A stretch of 64,000 nt of DNA, taken from the NCBI GenBank assembly GCA_017415995.1, contig JAFQDN010000046.1, positions 1-64,000 of the forward strand, read 5' to 3'. Below, in pieces: positions 57,695 to 64,000 of this stretch. This DNA comes from Akkermansia sp. GTDB taxonomy: Bacteria; Verrucomicrobiota; Verrucomicrobiia; Verrucomicrobiales; Akkermansiaceae. The translations under genes and the position numbers were made by a program. The notes under the pieces are model-generated. The model was given only the letters and a program-made list of their open reading frames with translations, was not told the DNA's origin and made no database searches. The first letter of the stretch is position 1; every line of letters begins with the position of its first letter.

Positions 57695-60205
57695 TTAAAT
57701 CCCTTCATCCAGCATGGCGAACATATCCATTTGCAGAATATCGTTCGTCGGTTCAGCCACGGGAAGTCCGTGTTCTCGTGATTTGCGACGGCGTGTTTCC
57801 TTGGGTTCTCGGGTGCCGGCACTCATTTCTAAGTGCGTCAGTATTTGTTTGGCGCGTTCGATAATAGGTTTCGGCAAGCCGGCCAAGCGGGCTACCTGAA
57901 TACCGTATGATTTGTCCGCCGGACCGGGCAACACCTTGCGGAGAAACACAATCTCATCTTTCCATTCGCGCACCTCCACATGGCGGTTGCTTACTCCTGT
58001 GTGGGTGTGCTCCAAGTCTACCATTTCGTGATAATGCGTAGCGAACATGGTACGGCAGCCGATGACATCATGCAAATGTTCCGCAACGGCCCATGCTATG
58101 GAGAGCCCATCAAACGTGGCGGTACCGCGCCCGATTTCATCCAATATGACGAGCGATTTTTGCGTGGCATTGTTAAGGATGAGCGCTGTTTCACTCATTT
58201 CCACCATAAAAGTGGACTGCCCGCGTGCAATATCATCACTTGCGCCCACACGGCAGAAAATGCGGTCTACCAAGCCGATGTGTGCGGCGTCTGCCGGTAC
58301 GTAGGAGCCCATTTGCGCCATAAGGGTAATGAGGGCGACTTGACGAATATACGTGGATTTGCCGGCCATGTTGGGGCCGGTGAGGATGAGAACCCTGTCA
58401 TGCTCCTCGTGCATGTCCACATCATTGGGTACAAATGAAATATCTGTTTGCACCTGTTCAATGACGGGGTGACGTCCATTGCGGATAAGCAGCACGCGGC
58501 TTTCATCCAATACAGGGCGACAATAGTTGTGGCGCTGGGCGGTCTGGGCAAGACTGAGCAGTACATCAAGCTCTGCCAGTGCTTCCGCGCTGAGTTGGAT
58601 GCGGTCTATGTAACCTGCTACTTCATCCCTGAGGTTGCAGAATAGCTCATATTCCAACTGGCGGGAGCGTTCATCCGCGCCGAGGATGGTGCCTTCCATC
58701 TGCTTGAGCTCGTCTGTTACAAAACGCTCTGCATTGGCAAGCGTTTGTTTGCGTACATAGCGCTCCGGTACTTTAGCATAGTTGGCTTTCGTAACCTCAA
58801 TGTAATATCCGAATACGTTGTTATAGCGTATTTTCAGGGAGTCTATGCCGGTAGCAGCGCGCTCGCGTGCCTCCAGCTGAGCCAGCCACCCTTTTCCCTC
58901 ACGGGATGCCATGCGCAGTTCATCCAAACGGGCATCGTAGCCATCGCGCATCATTCCTCCCTCCTTAATCGTGATGGGAGGTTCATCCACAATGGCTCGT
59001 TCCAGCAGAGCCGTGAGCTCCCCGAAGTCTCCCAGGTTTTTCAACAGCGGCTCAAAATACGGTTGGTTTGCAGCCAGTACTTGTAAATCCGCAGCTATAT
59101 CCGGCAGCCGGGCAAGGGAGGTTCCCAAGGCCAGCAAGTCTCGCGCATTGCCCGCATTTTGCGCTAATCTGGAGGTTAAACGCTCCATATCCCGCACTCC
59201 CTTCAAGCTGTCTCTCAATTTGCTCATCAGGAAGGCCTCCGATAAGAAGGCTGCAATGAGGTCCTGCCTCCGTGTCAGCTCTCGGAGGTCGCAAACGGGG
59301 TGTAGTATCCAATCTCGCATTTTACGGGCACCCATGGGAGTGGATGTGCCGTCCAATGTGCCCAGTAGGGTGTTTTTCATGCCACCGCGGGCTTCCACCA
59401 AATCAAGGTTGGCACGGCTGGCGGTATCAATGAGTACGGCATGGTCCGTTGGCCTCAACGAAATACGGCGCAGGTGATCCGTGCTACGCCTCAGTTGGTG
59501 TTTGAGGTAGTGCAGGATGGCAGCCGCTGCCCCCGGGGCAGCAATCAAGCCTTCACACCCGAAGCCGGCCAAGGAGTGCACCCGAAAATGGCTTTCCAAA
59601 AACGGCACGGCAACGCCCGGTAGGAAAGTGTAGCCATCGTAAAACTGTGTAACGGGGAGTGTGGTAAAAAGCTCCTTTTGTTCATCGCTTACCAGCATTT
59701 CGCGCGGTTGGATGCGCGCTATTTCGTCCGCTAAGGCTTCAAAACTACTGTAGTCTGCTACGGTAAGCTCACCTGTGGTGTGGTCTGCACATGCCAATCC
59801 CCATGTTTTCTTCTCTTTGTAGCAGGCTATTATGTAGTTGTGCTCGCTCTCGTTGAGCAAGGAAAGATCCGCCAGTGTGCCGGCTGATATGATGCGCGTT
59901 ATTTGCCTCTCTACCAGTTTGCCCGGTACCGGGGTGTGCATTTGCTCTGCTATGGCTACGCGGCGTCCCGTTTTTACCACTTGGCCGATGTAATTCTCCG
60001 CTGCGTGGTAGGGCACGCCACACATGGGTATCGTTTGCCGCTTTGTCAGGGTCAATCCTAACAAAGCGGAGCACTCCACCGCATCCTCAAAAAACATCTC
60101 ATAAAAATCCCCCAAACGGAAGAAAAGCCACACATCTTCCGGTAAGCTCTGCTTCATCCGCAGATACTGGTCCATCATTGGGCTTATCTTACTATCCGTT
60201 GCCAT
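57695..60205 (-). CDS. mutS: DNA mismatch repair protein MutS
   Basis: 836 residues. Mismatch-binding motif FFRLGDFYEMFFEDA with the F-x-E wedge, PMCGVPYHAAENYI, clamp NVFGYYIEVTKANYAKVPERY, ATPase GPNMAGKSTYIRQ (about residue 612), DEIGRGTATFDGLS, and ATHYHEM. It detects mismatches and recruits MutL. Full length and intact. The MutL gene is not in the window. Confidence 0.97.
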   Translation of the reverse strand: MATDSKISPMMDQYLRMKQSLPEDVWLFFRLGDFYEMFFEDAVECSALLGLTLTKRQTIPMCGVPYHAAENYIGQVVKTGRRVAIAEQMHTPVPGKLVERQITRIISAGTLADLSLLNESEHNYIIACYKEKKTWGLACADHTTGELTVADYSSFEALADEIARIQPREMLVSDEQKELFTTLPVTQFYDGYTFLPGVAVPFLESHFRVHSLAGFGCEGLIAAPGAAAAILHYLKHQLRRSTDHLRRISLRPTDHAVLIDTASRANLDLVEARGGMKNTLLGTLDGTSTPMGARKMRDWILHPVCDLRELTRRQDLIAAFLSEAFLMSKLRDSLKGVRDMERLTSRLAQNAGNARDLLALGTSLARLPDIAADLQVLAANQPYFEPLLKNLGDFGELTALLERAIVDEPPITIKEGGMMRDGYDARLDELRMASREGKGWLAQLEARERAATGIDSLKIRYNNVFGYYIEVTKANYAKVPERYVRKQTLANAERFVTDELKQMEGTILGADERSRQLEYELFCNLRDEVAGYIDRIQLSAEALAELDVLLSLAQTAQRHNYCRPVLDESRVLLIRNGRHPVIEQVQTDISFVPNDVDMHEEHDRVLILTGPNMAGKSTYIRQVALITLMAQMGSYVPADAAHIGLVDRIFCRVGASDDIARGQSTFMVEMSETALILNNATQKSLVILDEIGRGTATFDGLSIAWAVAEHLHDVIGCRTMFATHYHEMVDLEHTHTGVSNRHVEVREWKDEIVFLRKVLPGPADKSYGIQVARLAGLPKPIIERAKQILTHLEMSAGTREPKETRRRKSREHGLPVAEPTNDILQMDMFAMLDEGI

Positions 60206-60294
60206 GCGTGGCTATTATAAATGGCGCGTGGAGGGATTTCAAGCCAATTTTTACATTGCATCTGCATTTGCCGCTTTGTGCCGTACGTGCAATT

Positions 60295-62088
60295 TTAGTT
60301 GAGCGGAGTTTGTGTAGGGTGTATCGTGGTTTCCTCGCTTCCGTTTTGCAATAATGAGCTAAAGTCTTCCTGTAACTCTTTTGGCAGGGGACGGAGTGGC
60401 GGAGCTTGGCTGTTGAGCCTGTCCATGGTTTCAGGTTCTTCCGGTGGCGTGGTGGGTTGAGGAGATACCGTGGATGGTTCCTCCACAAGATTTGGCGAAT
60501 CCGGTGATTCCGTTATGTATTGTCGGGGGGTAGCCGGAACGGGTGACTCCGGTGCGGAATCATTGAAAAGAAGTATGGCAAAAGCGGCAAGTGCCACGCA
60601 GATGCTGATAAGCATGGCTGCCAAAATACGCAACCACATGCCGGAGGATTCCTCCCCGGTGGCGTGAATGCGAATAGCCGTAATGTTGTCAGAACTGCCA
60701 TTTGCTTCGCGGAGTGCGGCAAATGCCATATCCGTGAGCACTGTGCGGTGTTGTTCCGGGGATTGTGCATTCCAGTCTTCGGCATCCCACAGCTTTTCGG
60801 GTAGTTGGTTCCAGAACCCGTCGCAGCAGAGCAGGAATGTGGAGTCCGGGGTATAGTTGCTACTGAAAACGTGGGGCTTGAGGTCCGATGCCGCTCCCAA
60901 TGCCTGGGTGAGGATGCATTGGTCCGGGTGGTTGCGCGCTTCCTCAGGTGAGATTTCGCCGTGGTCCACGAGGATGCGGAGCAGGGAGTCGTCTTTGGTG
61001 AGTAGCTTCCAGGATTTTGCGTTGTGAATGTAGGCTCGGCAGTCACCCACATTGACTGCGGTGTAGTGGCCGTTGCAGCAGTAGAGCACCACAATGGCAG
61101 CCTTGCCGCTGAGTGCTGCTTTGCCTCCGGCTTCTGCGATGATGGTCTTGTGCGCTTGTTGAATGGCTGTGGTAAGGATGCTTTGCGCCTCTTGGGGCTC
61201 CACTCCGGCTATGAGTTGTTTCTTCCAGGTTTCAGCCATGCAGTGGATGGCTGTTTGAGCAGCACGTGCTCCGCCCACATGCCCGCCGGCGCCGTCCGCC
61301 ACAACAGCCAGCATAGCGTGGTCCGATTCCCAGCAGCCCATGGCGTCTTGTTGTGTTTCGCGGTCGCCGAGTAACGATATGGCAGTGCAGCCCGTGGCTG
61401 TTACGGCGGGGGGTAAAATGTCTATGATGATGACGGAGACGCCTGTGCTGCTGTGCTGAGTAACTGCGCAAAGCTTTTGCTGTAGGGATTGCAACGCTTG
61501 CTCCGGGGTGGCATTGCGGAATGCCGAGCTTTTCAGTAGCTGCTCCACATCGCCCTTGAATAGCGGTAAGGTGCTGGCGGTGGCGATGATGTATCGCTCC
61601 CCGATGATGGCCGGGGTGGAAGGTGATAAATCCGCTATCGGCGGAGTGGTGCCGCATATGCGTTTTCCGGCTGCATCGTCCCGGTTGTTAATGATTTCAA
61701 TATTGTTGCCGTGTTGGCGGATGATGAGGGAATCTCCCGCACTGATCCAGCGGATACCCGCCGCCGTGGCCGTGAATGCAATGAGCGTTGCCTCAGCGGA
61801 ATCCGGTGCCCCGCCGTCTGCCTTTTGGGTGGCCAGGGCTTTGTTGGCATCTTCCATTGCTTCCACTATGTTACCGTTGCGCTTCCCCGTATAGGCATTT
61901 TTGTAGCTTTCCACCAATAACGGTGCTACCGGAGCCCCATCCGACAAAAGAGCCAAAAAGGCATTGAGCGAGGAAGCCTCAACTTGAGGGTGTAAGTAAA
62001 TATGCCCTTCTTGTTGGAGTGTGTTCTGCCACTGCGTGGCTGCTGCTGCTACGGAAAACGTGGGGAAAAAATAGGTTGTGGTTTCCAT
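60295..62088 (-). CDS. Tandem PP2C-type phosphatase with membrane anchor
   Basis: 597 residues. Residues about 1-225 look like a degenerate PP2C domain (ATLIAFTATAAGIRWISAGDSLIIR; metal-binding Asp residues incomplete). Residues about 235-480 are an intact PP2C: GDRETQQDAMGCWE, MLAVVADGAGGHVGGARAAQ, VNVGDCRAYIH, LLCCDGFWNQL, SSDNITAIRI. A membrane helix (LRILAAMLISICVALAAFAIL) and a Pro/Ser/Thr-rich tail follow. It dephosphorylates Ser/Thr proteins. The cluster with FHA proteins implies Ser/Thr phosphosignalling; the kinase is not visible. Confidence 0.85.
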   Translation of the reverse strand: METTTYFFPTFSVAAAATQWQNTLQQEGHIYLHPQVEASSLNAFLALLSDGAPVAPLLVESYKNAYTGKRNGNIVEAMEDANKALATQKADGGAPDSAEATLIAFTATAAGIRWISAGDSLIIRQHGNNIEIINNRDDAAGKRICGTTPPIADLSPSTPAIIGERYIIATASTLPLFKGDVEQLLKSSAFRNATPEQALQSLQQKLCAVTQHSSTGVSVIIIDILPPAVTATGCTAISLLGDRETQQDAMGCWESDHAMLAVVADGAGGHVGGARAAQTAIHCMAETWKKQLIAGVEPQEAQSILTTAIQQAHKTIIAEAGGKAALSGKAAIVVLYCCNGHYTAVNVGDCRAYIHNAKSWKLLTKDDSLLRILVDHGEISPEEARNHPDQCILTQALGAASDLKPHVFSSNYTPDSTFLLCCDGFWNQLPEKLWDAEDWNAQSPEQHRTVLTDMAFAALREANGSSDNITAIRIHATGEESSGMWLRILAAMLISICVALAAFAILLFNDSAPESPVPATPRQYITESPDSPNLVEEPSTVSPQPTTPPEEPETMDRLNSQAPPLRPLPKELQEDFSSLLQNGSEETTIHPTQTPLN

Positions 62089-62106
62089 GGTCGGAGTATG
62101 TGCTGT

Positions 62107-62664
62107 TTATTGTATGGAGTCCCAAGAAAAAGATGAGTCGCAGAACGGGATGAACCGCAAGGTGGTACGGTCGGAAATGCTGAGCGTTTCGCCATGGCTC
62201 AGTGTTTGCTCTTGCATGGTGACAATGTTGTTATTACTGAATGTTGAAATCGGTTTTGCGCCGGGAAATTGGCAGATGGAGAACTCTCGTTTATCGTCGG
62301 CATAACGCAGAATAAGTTGCTTGGGTGCAATGGCTGCATCAAGTGGCAACGGCAGCTCGCATCCGGGGGCACTCCCTATATGGTTGGTTGTTTGCGTGAT
62401 GGCTAGGCTTTGCCCTTTCATGGGGCCGGTTATGACAACTATCCAGCCTAACGGGCAGCACGGCGTGCCGGCTTTACCGGTCTCTTGGTTGTTGCCTTTG
62501 GTATCAAAAGGAAGGGTTTCCCGTTCATTGTCTTCTTCACTTTGCGAGGCGGAGACGGGGGGCAGTAGTATCTCAGAGGTGTTGATTCTTATAGACGGCG
62601 AGGTACGGGCCGTTTTGCTGCTATCGGTGGTGCTTTCTGCTGTGTTGAGCGAGCAATTTGTCAT
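62107..62664 (-). CDS. FHA-domain protein
   Basis: 185 residues. The N-terminal 75 are Ser/Thr-rich and probably flexible. The C-terminal part is FHA-like: VITGPMKGQSLAITQTTNHIG (shortened), APGCELPLPLDAAIAPKQ, and TLSHGETLSISDRTTLRFIP. The usual Gly-Arg and Ser-x-x-His residues are altered (H-I-G-S, A-P-K-Q), so phosphothreonine binding may be weak. Located between the PP2C gene and a membrane protein on one transcript. Confidence 0.7.
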   Translation of the reverse strand: MTNCSLNTAESTTDSSKTARTSPSIRINTSEILLPPVSASQSEEDNERETLPFDTKGNNQETGKAGTPCCPLGWIVVITGPMKGQSLAITQTTNHIGSAPGCELPLPLDAAIAPKQLILRYADDKREFSICQFPGAKPISTFSNNNIVTMQEQTLSHGETLSISDRTTLRFIPFCDSSFSWDSIQ

Positions 62665-62731
62665 GCTGATGTACTCCTTCCTATCAATTGAAAGACTCTC
62701 TGAATAGCGATTTTGTTCATTATTTTGTTTA

Positions 62732-63391
62732 TTATTCTGCTGCCGGAGCCGGAAACTGTTTGATGTCTATCTTCTCCACTTTGTACGTGTTGTTATTCCC
62801 GGTGAAGTACAAGTAATAAATGAGTTGATTGCTTCTGTCTATCAGATTCACGGTAATGCGGTTATCCATGATAATCATGATAGCGCTTCCCTGAACGGGA
62901 GACTCTTTTTCATCTTTGATGATGCTCTCGAGTTGCCCGTTTGCGGAGGTGAGGGCTCCTTTATGCTCTACGGTCTCCACGCGGAAAATGTATCGAGTAT
63001 TTTCCGGTAAATCTGCATCAATAAGGTGCCCGGTCTGTATGTCTTCTCCCTTAAATTTGCCATCCCATTCAGCCGTGTATGTTGTCACGCCGTTTTCTCC
63101 TGTGGAGGGTTCCGAAAACCGGAAATCCTTCAGTCGATTTGTTGTTGCTTCTTGGTTTTCACAAGGGGAGGCGGTGTCCACTATGCTGTTACCCAAGTCT
63201 CTTTGGGTTTTAGGGAAGTTACTTAATGATTGATTTCCTCCGTACTTTCCCTCCTCAACAGGTTCGGCCGTTTTGCCGTAATCTGTTACCCGGTTGGGTG
63301 CCTCGCTGTCTTTGAGTATCAGCAATAGAGAGATAAGGGATACCACGCCGGCACACAAAAGACCATTAAAAAAAAGTGTTCTGAGATTCAT
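62732..63391 (-). CDS. Membrane-anchored protein of the PP2C/FHA cluster
   Basis: 219 residues from ATG 63391. One N-terminal helix (LFFNGLLCAGVVSLISLLLIL) precedes a linker and a beta-rich exported domain (TYTAEWDGKFKGEDIQTGHL, RYIFRVETVEHKGAL). No known family. Its place between two FHA-type genes suggests it is a component or substrate of the same envelope-associated signalling unit. Confidence 0.55.
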   Translation of the reverse strand: MNLRTLFFNGLLCAGVVSLISLLLILKDSEAPNRVTDYGKTAEPVEEGKYGGNQSLSNFPKTQRDLGNSIVDTASPCENQEATTNRLKDFRFSEPSTGENGVTTYTAEWDGKFKGEDIQTGHLIDADLPENTRYIFRVETVEHKGALTSANGQLESIIKDEKESPVQGSAIMIIMDNRITVNLIDRSNQLIYYLYFTGNNNTYKVEKIDIKQFPAPAAE

Positions 63392-63407
63392 CGTGTGTGG
63401 AAAAGGT

Positions 63408-64000
63408 TTATTGTATGTAGATTCTGCCCTCAAAATGGCCGAACCGCAACGGGGTTCCGCTGTTGATGGACTCGTATTGGTTCTGTTCAAGAATTTTACC
63501 TGCAATGTAAGTGCCGGAGCTGGAGCCAATGTCTTTGAGCATAAGTTGAATTGATTCTCCGTTGAAGGTTATCTTCAGTGTGGCATGGAAGCGGGATACT
63601 GTTGAATCCGTAATGCAGATGGTATTATCCAAGTGCCTACCTATGCTGATAATCTGCTCCTCTTGTTGTACTTCCAGCGGGAGCTTTTTTTCAAAGAAAT
63701 CGTTTTTATGGGTTTTACCGCGCAGCACCAAGGTGGTGCTTTCTTGTCCGCATAGTTTTGTAACGCCGGGGGTCGGTTTGCCGTCCGCCTCTTGTTCGTG
63801 TTCTTCTTGTTGCGGTTTGGCTTCAGTTGTAGTCTGTGCTTTTTTGCTACTCACAATAAAGAGAATCGCAAACAGTATAGCTGTGCTGACGGAGGTGTAA
63901 AAAATAATTTTCTTGGTGGGGCTGACTTCTGGTGGAATCGCATCCGGATTCACTTGCTTGAGCAACAGGAAAAACTGCTTGCTCCGTGTGTTCCCGCATA
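63408..64000 (-). CDS. FHA-domain membrane protein (5' end outside window)
   Basis: The frame is open to the right edge, so the N-terminus is missing; TTG 63965 or another codon to the right may be the start. Visible: a membrane helix (FYTSVSTAILFAILFIVSS), a Glu/Gln linker, and a C-terminal FHA domain with ISIGRHLDNTICITD (G-R), VSRFHATLK (S-R-x-H) and GSSSGTYIAG (S-G-T), all canonical for phosphothreonine binding. It should recognise phosphorylated partners in the same pathway as the PP2C. Confidence 0.85.
   Translation of the reverse strand, partial: CGNTRSKQFFLLLKQVNPDAIPPEVSPTKKIIFYTSVSTAILFAILFIVSSKKAQTTTEAKPQQEEHEQEADGKPTPGVTKLCGQESTTLVLRGKTHKNDFFEKKLPLEVQQEEQIISIGRHLDNTICITDSTVSRFHATLKITFNGESIQLMLKDIGSSSGTYIAGKILEQNQYESINSGTPLRFGHFEGRIYIQ

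Overview
The window joins the right-hand part of a prophage (about 1-29.5 kb, high GC) to bacterial chromosome (about 30.6-64 kb). The host looks like a member of Verrucomicrobiota, probably a gut Akkermansia-like bacterium. The best marker is the 51-residue small basic protein at 48396-48551, which I recognise as the family restricted to the PVC group. The housekeeping genes (leuC, leuD, dnaE, mutS, ogt, an AI-2E-type permease, a tRNA-Ala) fit any bacterium. The species call is an inference.

Prophage. The left arm is read leftwards. Starting from a divergent control region at about 20.06-20.78 kb it runs: family A DNA polymerase, primase/helicase, two DNA-binding-like proteins, a small mobile-element protein, small terminase, PD-(D/E)XK nuclease, GpA-type large terminase, a ParB/PAPS-reductase fusion overlapping a DUF523 (TudS-like) protein, holin, M15 endolysin, gpW-like joiner, lambda-type portal, S49 protease, scaffold, major capsid, head-completion and tail genes. 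The tape measure and tail tip must lie left of the window. The right arm is read rightwards: unknown early gene, structured RNA, sigma-like protein, SNF2/DEAD helicase, Cas4-like DUF2800 nuclease, possible ssDNA-binding protein, two DUF2924-type proteins, a large serine recombinase and two small genes. I recognise no CI-type repressor and no tyrosine integrase. Attachment sites could not be fixed.

The most interesting content is noncoding or very small. Two copies of one module (1-398 and 7115-7549) each encode a 25-residue hydrophobic peptide in a structured mRNA, followed on the same strand by a strong promoter, a RNA of about 70 nt and a terminator. The RNA's hairpin loop is complementary to the peptide start region in both copies, and loop and target have changed together. 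This looks like a duplicated type I toxin-antitoxin system. Other unexplained elements are a TTTTGACA box 13-16 nt before seven late-gene starts, a 107-nt two-hairpin element in tandem, a four-copy terminator-like repeat that flanks an AT-rich cargo gene, and a possible sulfur-chemistry gene pair.

Boundary and chromosome. An AT-rich FGE-like secreted protein (29563-30627) sits at the junction and may be prophage cargo. Then come small envelope proteins, tRNA-Ala(CGC), a frameshifted hydrolase/Sel1 gene, an AI-2E-type permease, a DeoR regulator, leuCD, a membrane serpin coupled to dnaE, ogt, a Sel1 membrane protein, a pseudouridine synthase with a 48-bp repeat tail, secreted thioredoxin-like and FG-GAP proteins, a SNF2 ATPase, a YbgC thioesterase, mutS, and a PP2C/FHA signalling cluster that runs off the right edge.
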